A stretch of 64,000 nt of DNA from Pseudomonas sp. PDM16 (GTDB lineage: Bacteria; Pseudomonadota; Gammaproteobacteria; Pseudomonadales; Pseudomonadaceae). The DNA lies in the NCBI RefSeq assembly GCF_014851865.1, contig NZ_JACVAM010000004.1:372001-436000 (forward strand), in the 5' to 3' direction. Positions 1 to 9,212 of the stretch are shown here, in pieces (position 1 is the first letter of the stretch; every line of letters begins with the position of its first letter). Under the pieces are notes generated by a model, which saw nothing but the letters and a program-made list of their open reading frames with translations, was not told the origin of the DNA and searched no databases. Made by a program: the position numbers and the translations under genes.

Positions 1-1509
1 TCCATGGTCGGCCGCGACGACCTGGTGCTGGTGGATCGCAACTGCCACAAGTCGATCCTCCACTCGATCATCATGACCGGCGCCATCCCGCTGTACCTGT
101 GCCCGGAGCGTAACGAACTGGGCATCATCGGGCCGATTCCGCTCTCCGAATTCAGCAAGGAGTCGATCCAGGCCAAGATCGACGCCAGCCCCCTCGCCCG
201 CGGGCGCGCGCCCAAGGTCAAGCTGGCGGTGGTGACCAACTCGACCTACGACGGCCTCTGCTACAACGCCGAAATGGTCAAGCAAGCGCTAGGCGACTCG
301 GTGGAAGTGCTGCACTTCGACGAGGCCTGGTACGCCTATGCGGCGTTCCACGAGTTCTACGCCGGGCGCTACGGCATGGGCACCCAGTGCGACGAGCATT
401 CGCCGCTGGTGTTCACCACCCATTCCACCCACAAGCTGCTGGCGGCCTTCAGCCAGGCCTCGATGATCCACGTACAGGACGGCGGTGCACGCCAACTGGA
501 CCGTGACCGCTTCAACGAAGCCTTCATGATGCACATCTCCACCTCGCCGCAGTACGGCATCATCGCCTCGCTGGACGTGGCCTCGGCGATGATGGAGGGC
601 CCGGCCGGGCGCTCGCTGATCCAGGAGACTTTCGACGAGGCGCTGAGCTTCCGCCGCGCACTGGCCAACCTGCGCCAGAACCTGGCGACGGATGACTGGT
701 GGTTCAGCATCTGGCAGCCGGAGCAGGCTGGTGGCGAGGACGTGCAGACCGGTGACTGGCTGCTGGCGCCCAATGCCGACTGGCACGGCTTCGGCGAGGT
801 GGCCGAGGACTACGTGCTGCTCGACCCGATCAAGGTCACCCTGGTGATGCCGGGATTGTCCGCCGATGGCAAGTTGGCCGAATCGGGCATTCCGGCAGCG
901 GTGGTCAGCAAGTTCCTCTGGGAACACGGCCTGGTGGTGGAGAAGACCGGCCTGTACTCCTTCCTGGTGCTCTTCTCCATGGGCATCACCAAGGGCAAGT
1001 GGAGCACCTTGCTGACCGGCCTGCTGGAGTTCAAGCGTCTGTACGACGCCAACGTGCCGCTGACCGAGGCTCTGCCCTCGATCGCCCGAGAAGGCGGGGC
1101 ACGCTACGCCGGCATGGGGCTGCGCGATCTCTGCGACCAGCTGCACGGCTGCTACCGCGAGAATGCCACGGCCAAGGCACTCAAACGCATGTACACGGTG
1201 CTGCCGCAAGTGACCATCAAGCCGGCCGACGCCTACGACAAGCTGGTGCGTGGCGAGGTCGAAGCGGTGCCAATCGAACAGCTGGAAGGGCGCATCGCCG
1301 CGGTAATGCTGGTCCCCTATCCGCCGGGCATCCCCCTGATCATGCCTGGCGAGCGTTTCACCACCGAGACCCGCTCGATCATCGATTATCTGCAGTTCGC
1401 TCGCACTTTCGACAGCCAGTTCCCTGGCTTCGACGCCGACGTACATGGCCTGCAGCGGGAGGAAGTGGAGGGGCAGGCCTGCTATACAGTGGATTGCATC
1501 AAGGAGTAA
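1..1509 (+). CDS. ldcA: lysine decarboxylase LdcA (5' truncated by window edge)
   Basis: This is a PLP-dependent Orn/Lys/Arg decarboxylase of the large fold-type I class, which makes cadaverine from lysine. The reading frame is open from the first base, so the start lies outside the window; about 500 C-terminal residues are present where the family usually has about 750. The PLP-binding lysine sits in the motif HSTHKLLAAFSQ, with its codon at 433-435. The downstream gene is a basic amino acid/polyamine antiporter 59 bases away, which is the ldcA-ldcB arrangement of P. aeruginosa, where the pair serves lysine catabolism under ArgR control. The lysine preference is inferred from that synteny; the sequence alone supports only an Orn/Lys/Arg decarboxylase. 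Confidence 0.85.
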   Translation, partial: SMVGRDDLVLVDRNCHKSILHSIIMTGAIPLYLCPERNELGIIGPIPLSEFSKESIQAKIDASPLARGRAPKVKLAVVTNSTYDGLCYNAEMVKQALGDSVEVLHFDEAWYAYAAFHEFYAGRYGMGTQCDEHSPLVFTTHSTHKLLAAFSQASMIHVQDGGARQLDRDRFNEAFMMHISTSPQYGIIASLDVASAMMEGPAGRSLIQETFDEALSFRRALANLRQNLATDDWWFSIWQPEQAGGEDVQTGDWLLAPNADWHGFGEVAEDYVLLDPIKVTLVMPGLSADGKLAESGIPAAVVSKFLWEHGLVVEKTGLYSFLVLFSMGITKGKWSTLLTGLLEFKRLYDANVPLTEALPSIAREGGARYAGMGLRDLCDQLHGCYRENATAKALKRMYTVLPQVTIKPADAYDKLVRGEVEAVPIEQLEGRIAAVMLVPYPPGIPLIMPGERFTTETRSIIDYLQFARTFDSQFPGFDADVHGLQREEVEGQACYTVDCIKE

Positions 1510-1568
1510 CGCACGGCCTGTGACGACCCGGAGTGGCGGGCAGGCCGGCCACGCCATCGGGGGGAGTT

Positions 1569-2921
1569 ATGGCTGAGGAAAAGGGCGCGCGGGGCAAGAT
1601 GGGTTTCTGGACCTGTACCGCCCTGGTGGTCGGTAACATGGTGGGCTCCGGAGTATTTCTCCTGCCTTCCGCCCTGGCCCCCTATGGTGGCCTCAGCCTG
1701 ATCGGCTGGTTGGTTTCGACCACAGGTGCGGTACTGCTGGCGTTGACCTTCTCGCGACTGGCCCGTCTCAATCCAGCGGCTGGCGGCCCCTATGCCTACA
1801 CCCGCGATGCCTTTGGCGGCTTCGCAGGTTATCTCTGCGCATGGACCTACTGGAAGGCCGCCTGGATTGGTAACGCCGCTATCGCCGTGACCCTGGTCGG
1901 CTACCTGCAGGTATTCCTGCCGGTGCTTCGTGCACCGCTGCCGATGGTGGCGACCGCCATCGGCGCCATCTGGCTGTGCACCCTGATCAATTTGCGCGGC
2001 ATTACCGCCTTCGGCTACGTGCAGAACGTGCTGACCCTACTCAAACTGGTGCCGCTGCTGCTGGTCGGTGTACTCGGCTGGTTCTACTTCCACCCCGAGT
2101 ATCTGGCCATTCCCGAGCCCTCCGCATTACCGGTCGGAGGTTATGTGCAGGCGATCGCCACCACGGCGGCGTTGACCCTGTGGTCCTTCATCGGTCTGGA
2201 GTCGGCCACCGTGCCGGCGGAGCACGTACGCGATCCGCGTCGTACCATACCGCGCGCCACACTCTTCGGTACACTGGTGGCGGCGACGGTGTACATCCTG
2301 TCGATCACCGCGGTGCAGGGTGTGCTGCCGCCGGAGGTACTAGCGAAATCTACTGCGCCCTTTGCCGACGCCGCACGGGTGATGTTGGGGGACTGGGGCT
2401 ACTACTTCATCGCCGGTGGTGCAGTGATCGCCTGCCTCGGTGCGCTCAATGGCTGGGTACTGTTGCAAGGTCAGATTCCCATGGCCACCGCCCGCGACGG
2501 CTTGCTGCCGGAATCCCTGGCCAGGACCAATCGCTATGGCGTGCCGGCCAACGGCCTTCTGATCTCCGGCGTACTGGTCACCTTGTTGGTGTTGGTAGAC
2601 GGGCAGGGCGACCTGGTCGAGGTATTCAACGTGATCATCCTGCTCGGCACCATGGCCGGCGTGGTGCCTTATGTGTTCTGCGCGGCGGCGCTGCTGCACC
2701 TACTGGCCATTCAGCCCGCCGACTTCAGTGACCGAGAAAGAGGGCGGTTGCTCTGGATAGGCTGCTGCACATTCATCTATTCGATGTGGGCACTGTATGG
2801 CACCGGCGAGCAGGCGATCTTCTGGGGCTTCCTCGTGCTCATGGTCGGCATTCCTCTCTATACCTGGCGCCAGTGGCGCAACCGGGTGGAGGGAAGGGTG
2901 CTGGGTGGCGGCAAGGACTGA
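1569..2921 (+). CDS. ldcB: APC-family amino acid permease, probable lysine/cadaverine antiporter
   Basis: This 450-residue inner-membrane protein has about twelve hydrophobic segments. The first carries the APC-superfamily substrate-binding signature GNMVGSGVFLLP near residues 18-29. The start at 1569 is chosen because GGGGGAG lies just upstream; an earlier in-frame ATG at 1533 has no such site. It resembles AdiC/PotE-type exchangers that import a basic amino acid and export its decarboxylation product. Its place directly behind the decarboxylase suggests lysine in and cadaverine out. The specific substrates are inferred from context. Confidence 0.82.
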   Translation: MAEEKGARGKMGFWTCTALVVGNMVGSGVFLLPSALAPYGGLSLIGWLVSTTGAVLLALTFSRLARLNPAAGGPYAYTRDAFGGFAGYLCAWTYWKAAWIGNAAIAVTLVGYLQVFLPVLRAPLPMVATAIGAIWLCTLINLRGITAFGYVQNVLTLLKLVPLLLVGVLGWFYFHPEYLAIPEPSALPVGGYVQAIATTAALTLWSFIGLESATVPAEHVRDPRRTIPRATLFGTLVAATVYILSITAVQGVLPPEVLAKSTAPFADAARVMLGDWGYYFIAGGAVIACLGALNGWVLLQGQIPMATARDGLLPESLARTNRYGVPANGLLISGVLVTLLVLVDGQGDLVEVFNVIILLGTMAGVVPYVFCAAALLHLLAIQPADFSDRERGRLLWIGCCTFIYSMWALYGTGEQAIFWGFLVLMVGIPLYTWRQWRNRVEGRVLGGGKD

Positions 2922-3116
2922 GCCAGGCTTGCCAGCCCCCAAAATATCAAGCGCTTATCGTATATAGTCAGAAACCTCTTTAGGTTTGCTAGCGTGGCGT
3001 GTATCACAGTCGCCAGCATCGACTTTTGTTTGGCGCTTGTTATAGTTGGCCGATTGATTCCAAAACAACATATTCATGTTGCGCCGCCGTGCGCTTTGCC
3101 CTCGAGGATGATCTGC

Positions 3117-3929
3117 GTGCCTGAATACAAAGCTTTCCGCGTCGAACTCATCGACAAGATCGCCCATGTGCAGATCAATCGCCCTGAGAAGGTCAATGCC
3201 ATGAATGTCGATTTCTGGGAGGAGATCATTGATATCTTCCGCTGGGTCGACGATACGGACGAAGCCCGCGTGGTGGTTCTGTCCGGTGCCGGCAAGCACT
3301 TCTCCTCGGGCATCGATCTCATGCTGCTGGCCCAGGCCGGCAGCGCGCTGGGCAAGGATGTGGGCCGCAATGCCGAAGCGCTGCGCCGCAAGATCCTCCA
3401 GCTGCAAGGCTCGTTCAATGCCGTCGACAATTGCCGCAAACCTGTGCTGGCGGCCATTCAGGGCTACTGCCTGGGCGGTGCGATCGATCTGATCTCGGCT
3501 TGCGACATGCGCTACTCCACCGCCGATGCTCAGTTCTCCATCAAGGAAATCGACATGGGCATGGCCGCCGATGTCGGCACCCTACAGCGCCTGCCGCGCA
3601 TCATCGGTGACGGAATGATGCGCGAGTTGGCCTTCACCGGCCGCACCATCGATGGCAACGAGGCGTTGCGTATCAACCTGGTCAATCGCACCTATGCCGA
3701 TCAGGACGCGCTGCTGGCCGGCGTGTTCGAGATCGCTCGCGAGATCGCCGCGAAGTCGCCAATCGCGATTCGCGGCACCAAACACATGATTCGCTACATG
3801 CGCGATCACCGGGTCGACGACGGCCTGGAGTATGTCGCCAACTGGAATGGCGCCATGTTGCAGTCCGCAGACCTCCGCGTGGCCATGGCCGCGCACATGA
3901 GCAAGCAGAAACCGGAATTCGCCGACTGA
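3117..3929 (+). CDS. crotonase family, probable delta3,5-delta2,4-dienoyl-CoA isomerase
   Basis: A 270-residue enoyl-CoA hydratase/isomerase superfamily protein. The GTG at 3117 is preferred as start because GAGGA (3104-3108) lies about eight bases upstream; the ATG at 3108 leaves no room for a ribosome site. The oxyanion-hole regions appear as FSSGIDLMLL and QGYCLGGAIDL. The stretch SACDMRYSTADAQFSIKEID followed by MGMAADVGTLQRLP closely resembles eukaryotic ECH1 dienoyl-CoA isomerases, including the acidic residues used for proton transfer. It probably acts in oxidation of unsaturated fatty acids with odd-position double bonds. It lies 16 bases before fimL and may be cotranscribed. Confidence 0.8.
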   Translation: MPEYKAFRVELIDKIAHVQINRPEKVNAMNVDFWEEIIDIFRWVDDTDEARVVVLSGAGKHFSSGIDLMLLAQAGSALGKDVGRNAEALRRKILQLQGSFNAVDNCRKPVLAAIQGYCLGGAIDLISACDMRYSTADAQFSIKEIDMGMAADVGTLQRLPRIIGDGMMRELAFTGRTIDGNEALRINLVNRTYADQDALLAGVFEIAREIAAKSPIAIRGTKHMIRYMRDHRVDDGLEYVANWNGAMLQSADLRVAMAAHMSKQKPEFAD

Positions 3930-3945
3930 GAGGTTCAGCAGACCT

Positions 3946-5619
3946 ATGGTCACTGGAGCGACATCCCTGAGCCTGGTGCGTGACGAGTTGTTCACCACCA
4001 TGGAAGAGACCGAGCAGAGCCTCGAACATTTTATCGCCGAACGGAACAACGGCAGCCTGCTACAGCAGGCAGTAGAAAACCTGCAGCAGGTTCGTGGCAC
4101 GCTCAACCTGATCGAACTGGCCGGTGCGGAATTGCTGGCCCAGGAAGTCCTGCAACAGGCCACAGACATCCCTACCGGGGCGGGTGAGGAGCGCGATGGA
4201 CAACTGTCGGCCCTGAGCAATGCCCTTCATGTACTGCGCCGCTATCTTGAAAACGTCGACGCCCATCGTCAGGAGATGCCGGAGCTATTGTTACCGGCCA
4301 TCAACGATCTGCGCCAGGCAGGCTCCCAGCCGCCACTACCGGAAAGCTTCTTCTTCAGCGTAAGGCTTGACCAGCCTCGTCCTGCGGGAGTTCCAGGCGC
4401 ACCGGTCAGCGCCAGTGACGCACGTCGGCTTCGCCACATGTTCCAGGTTGGCCTGCTGGGCTTCATTCGCGAGGATAATCCCCAAGCCGGGCTCAAGCTC
4501 ATGCTGCGCGCGTTGGCACGTCTCGACAGCCTGTTCATCGACAAGCCGGCAGGCCGCCTCTACTGGATTGGCGCTGCCGCGGTAGAGTCACAACTGGATG
4601 GCCAGTTGCTCCCGCGCAAATCGCGCAAGCAGCTGTTCTCTCGCCTGGACCGTGAGATCAGGCAGGCGCTGGGTGCGAATGGCAGCTACGAAGCTCCGCG
4701 TAGCCTCCTCAAAGAACTGCTCTATCTGGTCGCCCTGGCGAACAGCACTGGCCCTCAGGCCGGCGTGGTACGCGAAGTATTCGGCCTGACACCGTTGCCA
4801 TTCACCGATCATTTGCTGGACGAGGAATACCAACGTCTGTCCGGACCCGGCCAGGGCGTGATGCGCTCGCTGTCCACCGCGATCAGAGAGGAGCTGGCCA
4901 GCGTCAAGGATCTGCTGGACCTGATCGAGCGCGGCACCGCCCAACCGGAAAGCTACGGCAGCCTCCACGCCTTGCTGGGCAAACTCTCCAAGACACTGGG
5001 TATGGTTGGTCTCAGCTCCGCTTCCAATGCCTTCCAGCTGCAACTGTCGCAGGTCGCCGCCTGGAGTGCGGAGAGCCCGGCGACCAGCGGCGAGCTGCAC
5101 AAACTGGCCGAGGCGGTTCTCTACGTTGAAAGCATGGTTGCCAGCCTGGAGCGCGGCGAGCAGCGCACTCAGCGCCCAACTGCCGTGCAACCGGGTGATG
5201 AAGGCGAGGCATTCGCCGCCCATCAGCTGGCTGAAGCACGCATCGTGGTGGTCGATGAAGCTCAGGGTGGACTCGCCCTGGCCAAGCGGGCTATCACTTC
5301 GTATCTGGAGTCCAATGGCGACAAGCTGCACCTGGCCAATGTGCCGTTCAGCCTGCAAGCCGTACGAGGCGGCCTCTGGTTCCTGGGACAGGAGCGCGCG
5401 GCCAGGCTGATCGGCCTGTGCGCCGACTACATCCAGGCGCAGATGATCGACAACCTGCAGATGCCTTCCGAGCAGATGCTGGAGACCCTGGCCGATGCGC
5501 TCAGCAGCCTGGAGTACTACCTCGAGGGCGGCGCCGTGCTGCGTCCCGAAACCACGCCGAGCGTGCTCGACCTGGCCGAAGAAAGCGTGCGCGCGCTGGG
5601 CATGCCGGTAGCGGCCTGA
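3946..5619 (+). CDS. fimL: FimL-like type IV pilus/cAMP signalling protein
   Basis: A 557-residue soluble protein related to the N-terminal region of ChpA. Its opening ([20 protein letters not shown], then a [15 protein letters not shown] helix) is built like an HPt four-helix module but shows no obvious phosphorylatable histidine at the expected place. In P. aeruginosa FimL, encoded just before nudC, is needed for twitching motility and links the Chp system to adenylate cyclase CyaB. The gene is flanked here by the same crotonase and nudC neighbours, which supports the assignment. The nudC start codon overlaps its stop (TGATG). Confidence 0.78.
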   Translation: MVTGATSLSLVRDELFTTMEETEQSLEHFIAERNNGSLLQQAVENLQQVRGTLNLIELAGAELLAQEVLQQATDIPTGAGEERDGQLSALSNALHVLRRYLENVDAHRQEMPELLLPAINDLRQAGSQPPLPESFFFSVRLDQPRPAGVPGAPVSASDARRLRHMFQVGLLGFIREDNPQAGLKLMLRALARLDSLFIDKPAGRLYWIGAAAVESQLDGQLLPRKSRKQLFSRLDREIRQALGANGSYEAPRSLLKELLYLVALANSTGPQAGVVREVFGLTPLPFTDHLLDEEYQRLSGPGQGVMRSLSTAIREELASVKDLLDLIERGTAQPESYGSLHALLGKLSKTLGMVGLSSASNAFQLQLSQVAAWSAESPATSGELHKLAEAVLYVESMVASLERGEQRTQRPTAVQPGDEGEAFAAHQLAEARIVVVDEAQGGLALAKRAITSYLESNGDKLHLANVPFSLQAVRGGLWFLGQERAARLIGLCADYIQAQMIDNLQMPSEQMLETLADALSSLEYYLEGGAVLRPETTPSVLDLAEESVRALGMPVAA

Positions 5620-6452
5620 TGGTGACCGGCTGGCAGACCACACCTCCACTGGACAATGCTCAGCCCGGCGGCTGGGCACTGGTCCGGGGTCCGCAAGGCT
5701 TCCTCGCCGATACCAATGGCGTGCTGTTCCCCCGAGAGTGGCTCAAGCGCCAGGACCTGCCCTCGATTGCCGAGCATGGTCTCGGTCACTTCGACGGAGA
5801 GCCTGTCTGGTTGCTGACGCTGGATCGGCCGGCCGAGATGCCGGGTTGCTCCTGGCAGGGGCTGCGCCAGTTCATGCTGCAGTCCGACTACCCGACCTTC
5901 CGCATGCTCTCGTTCGCCGAACAGGTCGGCAACTGGGATCTCAATCATCGCTTCTGTGGCCGCTGTGGCAGCCGCAATCGCCAGGTACCGAACGAACGCT
6001 GCATGCGCTGCCCCGAATGTGGACTGGACAGTTATGCGCGCATCTCACCAAGCATGATCGTACTGGTCACACGGGGTGACGATGTGCTGCTGGCTAGATC
6101 GCCGCGCTTCGTTCCCGGCGTCTACAGCACCCTGGCCGGTTTCGTCGAGCCCGGTGAGTCGGCGGAAGAGTGCGTGGCTCGCGAGGTGCGCGAGGAAGTC
6201 GGTATCGAGGTCGGCACGCCGCAGTACCTGGGCAGCCAGAGCTGGCCGTTCCCGCATTCGCTGATGCTCGGCTTCCACGTCGAATACGTCAGCGGCGAGA
6301 TAGTGCCGCAGGCCGACGAGATCGAGGACGCACGCTGGTTCCCCATCGACCGGCTACCTCCGCTGCCGATGTCTCGCTCCATCGCTCGTTATCTGATCGA
6401 CCTTCATGTAGCCCGCCGCCTGGGGCAACCTGAGCCGCAGCTGCTTCGCTGA
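5619..6452 (+). CDS. nudC: NADH pyrophosphatase / NAD-RNA decapping hydrolase NudC
   Basis: A 277-residue Nudix hydrolase that splits NAD(H) into NMN(H) and AMP and in other bacteria removes NAD caps from RNA. A zinc ribbon is formed by C113, C116, C131 and C134. The Nudix box runs from about G174 to I195 (GFVEPGES...REEVGI). The NADH-family signature after the box, normally SQPWPFPxS, reads SQSWPFPHS at residues 206-214, a proline-to-serine change. The ATG overlaps the fimL stop, so translation is probably coupled. It ends two bases before a convergent gene. Confidence 0.93.
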   Translation: MVTGWQTTPPLDNAQPGGWALVRGPQGFLADTNGVLFPREWLKRQDLPSIAEHGLGHFDGEPVWLLTLDRPAEMPGCSWQGLRQFMLQSDYPTFRMLSFAEQVGNWDLNHRFCGRCGSRNRQVPNERCMRCPECGLDSYARISPSMIVLVTRGDDVLLARSPRFVPGVYSTLAGFVEPGESAEECVAREVREEVGIEVGTPQYLGSQSWPFPHSLMLGFHVEYVSGEIVPQADEIEDARWFPIDRLPPLPMSRSIARYLIDLHVARRLGQPEPQLLR

Positions 6453-6454
6453 GG

Positions 6455-6820
6455 TCAGCCAACCGCGTCGGTGAAGGTCAGGCGGTTGCCGAAGGGATCG
6501 CGTACGCTCATGTCGCGGCTGTCCCAGGGCATGACTTCGATCGCCGGACGTGCAAAGCCATAGTCCTTCTGTTCCAGTTCCTGGTGAAGCGCATCGAGAC
6601 TATCGGTTTCTATGCGCATCGCCGCGCCTGGGCAGGCATCACCGTGGTGCTCCGACAAATGCAGCACGCAACTGCCGCGTGATACTTGCAGGTACAGAGG
6701 CATTCCAGCAGCGAAACGATGCTCCCAGTCGACCTGGAAACCCAGAAAGTCCACGTAGAACTCTCGTGCCTTGCTCTCATCGAAGATGCGCAGGATCGGA
6801 GTGGTCTTGCCCATTTTCAT
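6455..6820 (-). CDS. glyoxalase/bleomycin-resistance (VOC) family protein
   Basis: A 121-residue single-domain vicinal-oxygen-chelate protein. It starts at the ATG at 6820 behind AAAGGAG and ends with the typical module end RDPFGNRLTF. The first strand and helix read TPILRIFDESKAREFYVDFL, like bleomycin-resistance/lactoylglutathione lyase-like proteins. The substrate cannot be told from sequence. It lies just downstream of the TSUP permease on the same strand (14 bases), so the two may be cotranscribed. Confidence 0.8.
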   Translation of the reverse strand: MKMGKTTPILRIFDESKAREFYVDFLGFQVDWEHRFAAGMPLYLQVSRGSCVLHLSEHHGDACPGAAMRIETDSLDALHQELEQKDYGFARPAIEVMPWDSRDMSVRDPFGNRLTFTDAVG

Positions 6821-6834
6821 CGGTACGGCTCCTT

Positions 6835-7611
6835 TCAAAACCAGTGCTGCCAGGCCAGGCGTGCGGTAAGCGCCAATACTACCAAGATGAATACCGGGCG
6901 AATGAACTTGGAACCACCACTGATGGCCGTTCGGGCGCCGAAGAAGGCGCCGGCCATCAGTGCCAGCCCCATGCTGATGCCAAGCAGCCAGGCCACCTGG
7001 CCGGCGATGATGAACACACCCAGAGCGACGCCGTTGCTGACGAAGTTCATGCTGCGCGCCACGCCACTCGCCCGCACCAGGTCCATCGGGTAGAGCAGCA
7101 GAGTGCTCACCGTCCAGAACGCACCTGTCCCCGGGCCGGCCACGCCATCGTAGAAACCGAGGCCCAGGCCCTGTGGCCACTGGCGACCCTGCGACACTGG
7201 AGCATCCTGCTGACCATGGGTCTCGGGCGTCTTGCCGAACAACAGGTACAGTCCGCAGCCGAAGACGACCACCGGAAGCATCTGATTGAGCCAGGCGGCC
7301 GGTAACCAGTGAGCGATAACAGCACCGATAGCCGCACCGACTGCAGTAGCGATCAGTGCATTGCGCCATTGTCGAGGATGAAATAGCTTGCGGCGGTAGA
7401 ACGTCCAGCTGGCAGTGGCCGAGCCAAAGGTAGCGCACAGCTTATTGGTGCCCAGCACCAGGTGCGGAGGCAGCCCGGCGGTGAGCAGGGCTGGAATGGT
7501 CAGCAGGCCACCGCCGCCAGCGATGGCGTCAATGAATCCAGCGGTGAAGGCAACGAGAGCGAGGATCAGCAGGGTAGTCGGGTCGACACCCAGCTCGAGA
7601 GCAAAAGGCAT
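6835..7611 (-). CDS. TSUP (TauE/SafE) family permease
   Basis: A 258-residue inner-membrane protein with about eight hydrophobic helices and the family's repeated glycine-rich signature: AGFIDAIAGGGGLLTIPALL in the first half and a GFYDGVAGPGTGAFW equivalent in the second. TSUP proteins export or import small sulfur or carbon anions such as sulfite, sulfoacetate or taurine products. The ligand here is unknown. The start at 7611 lacks a strong ribosome site, so the exact N-terminus is less sure. It is divergent from the next gene across about 100 bases that should hold both promoters. Confidence 0.85.
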   Translation of the reverse strand: MPFALELGVDPTTLLILALVAFTAGFIDAIAGGGGLLTIPALLTAGLPPHLVLGTNKLCATFGSATASWTFYRRKLFHPRQWRNALIATAVGAAIGAVIAHWLPAAWLNQMLPVVVFGCGLYLLFGKTPETHGQQDAPVSQGRQWPQGLGLGFYDGVAGPGTGAFWTVSTLLLYPMDLVRASGVARSMNFVSNGVALGVFIIAGQVAWLLGISMGLALMAGAFFGARTAISGGSKFIRPVFILVVLALTARLAWQHWF

Positions 7612-7711
7612 AAAAAACTCGAAGTGGATTCAATTGTGCGGGGTCGTTGCTGGTTCACAGCGTGGCCGCTGATCATAATGCCGATAAAAATTCGTATAAG
7701 GAATCGCACGC

Positions 7712-8362
7712 ATGCAGTATGACGGCCTGGCCTGGTTTACCGGTCTGCTGGCCTTGCTGGCGCTGTTCATCGCCGCCCGCATCCTGTTCACTCCCCAGTG
7801 GTTTCTTGCCTGGCTTCGCGGCACTGCCGGCCTGGCATTTCTCGGCTTAGCCCTGTTGATCGGTGTGGTCGCCTATGACCTGCGCAGCTACGATCCTCAG
7901 GTCGAGGATCGTCCCCTGGTCACGCTGAGCTTCGTCGCGGACGGCCCACAGCGCTACCGCGTCAATCTACTTGAAGGAGCAGAGGAACGAGAGGTGACCC
8001 TGGAGGGTGACCTGTGGCAGCTGGATGCCCGCCTGCTGGGTTGGAAAGGCCTGGCCGCGCTGATCGGTCTGGAACCTGGATACCGCCTGGAGAAACTGTC
8101 GGGCCGCTTCCTCGCCATCGAGCAGCAGCAGAACGCCCGCCATGCCCAGGTAGCGCTAGCGCAGAGCCCCTATGGTATCGACCTGTGGCGCTGGCTTCGC
8201 CTGAGCCAGCGCGACCTGTTCCTGTTCGACCCTCAGGCCGCTCGGGTCACCTATTTGCCAATCGCCGATGGTGCATCGTTCAGTGTCAGCCTCAGCCCCA
8301 CCGGCCTGCTCGCCAAACCGATGAACCAGGCCGCCGAGCAGGCGTTGCAGGACTGGCAGTAA
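7712..8362 (+). CDS. conserved hypothetical membrane-anchored protein
   Basis: I do not recognise a functional family. The 216-residue product has two predicted N-terminal transmembrane helices (about residues 8-27 and 36-53), followed by a soluble domain of about 160 residues that would face the periplasm if both helices insert as a hairpin. A GAEEREVTLEGDLWQLDARLL stretch suggests a beta-rich fold. It is a single gene that ends at a strong bidirectional terminator. Confidence 0.6.
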   Translation: MQYDGLAWFTGLLALLALFIAARILFTPQWFLAWLRGTAGLAFLGLALLIGVVAYDLRSYDPQVEDRPLVTLSFVADGPQRYRVNLLEGAEEREVTLEGDLWQLDARLLGWKGLAALIGLEPGYRLEKLSGRFLAIEQQQNARHAQVALAQSPYGIDLWRWLRLSQRDLFLFDPQAARVTYLPIADGASFSVSLSPTGLLAKPMNQAAEQALQDWQ

Positions 8363-8380
8363 GATTTCTGGCAGGCAAAG

Positions 8381-8407
8381 AAAAAGGGACCCTAAGGTCC
8401 CTTTTTT
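8381..8407. terminator. bidirectional intrinsic terminator
   Basis: A perfect stem AAAAAGGGACC / GGTCCCTTTTT with loop CTAA lies between two convergent genes. A runs on one side and T runs on the other let it work on both strands. Confidence 0.9.
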
Positions 8408-8420
8408 CATGCTGGCAGGC

Positions 8421-9188
8421 TCAGGAGAGGAAGCCGCCGTCCACGTTCAGCGCCACGCCGGTGGTGTAGCTGGAGGCATCGCTGGCCAGGTACAGCACGG
8501 TGCCGGCCATTTCGCTCGGCTCGGCCACGCGCTTGAGCGGGATGCGCTGCAGGGCGACGTTGAGGATCGCATCGTTCTTGGTCAGGGCCGAGGCGAACTT
8601 GGTGTCGGTCAGGCCCGGCAGCAGGGCGTTGCAGCGGATGCCGAACTGCGCGCACTCCTTGGCGAAGACCTTGGTCATGCTGATCACGGCGGCCTTGGTC
8701 ACCGAGTAGATGCCCTGGAACTCGCCCGGCGAGACGCCGTTGATCGAGGCGACGTTGATGATCGAGCCGCCACCGTTGGCCTTCATCAGCTTGCCGCCTT
8801 CGATGGACATGAAGTAGTAGCCGCGGATGTTGACGTCGACGGTCTTCTGGAAGGCGCCCAGGTCGGTGTCCAGCACGTTGCAGAACTGCGGGTTGGTGGC
8901 GGCGTTGTTGACCAGGATGTCCAGGCGGCCGAACTGCTCGCGGATAAAGGCGAAGACGTTCTGGATCTGTTCCATCTCGCCGATGTGACAGGCGATGGCG
9001 GTGGCCTTGCCGCCGTCGGCGATGATGGCGTCGGCGACCTTCTGGCAGTCGTCGATCTTGCGGCTCGAGACGATCACGTGGGCGCCTTGCTGGGCCAGCA
9101 GTTTGGCGATGGCCTCACCGATGCCGCGGCTGGCGCCGGAGACGAAAGCGATCTTGCCGTCGAGGTCGAACAGTTGGGTCTTGGACAT
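8421..9188 (-). CDS. SDR family oxidoreductase
   Basis: A 255-residue classical short-chain dehydrogenase/reductase. The cofactor motif GASRGIG is at residues 18-24, NNAA at 94-97, the catalytic serine near S148 and YSVTK at 161-165. The C-terminal GVALNVDGGFLS is typical of the family. The start follows AAGGGAACCACA. It lies 24 bases downstream of a phosphotransferase gene of the type often found with acyl-CoA dehydrogenases, so a role in a fatty acid or isoprenoid degradation step is plausible but not shown. Confidence 0.88.
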   Translation of the reverse strand: MSKTQLFDLDGKIAFVSGASRGIGEAIAKLLAQQGAHVIVSSRKIDDCQKVADAIIADGGKATAIACHIGEMEQIQNVFAFIREQFGRLDILVNNAATNPQFCNVLDTDLGAFQKTVDVNIRGYYFMSIEGGKLMKANGGGSIINVASINGVSPGEFQGIYSVTKAAVISMTKVFAKECAQFGIRCNALLPGLTDTKFASALTKNDAILNVALQRIPLKRVAEPSEMAGTVLYLASDASSYTTGVALNVDGGFLS

Positions 9189-9212
9189 TGTGGTTCCCTT
9201 GTCTGAGCCGGG

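Noticed and set aside
2972..2987. Hairpin AAACCT-CTTT-AGGTTT after the permease
   Set aside because: The stem is weak and no T run follows on the plus strand, so it is not called a terminator.
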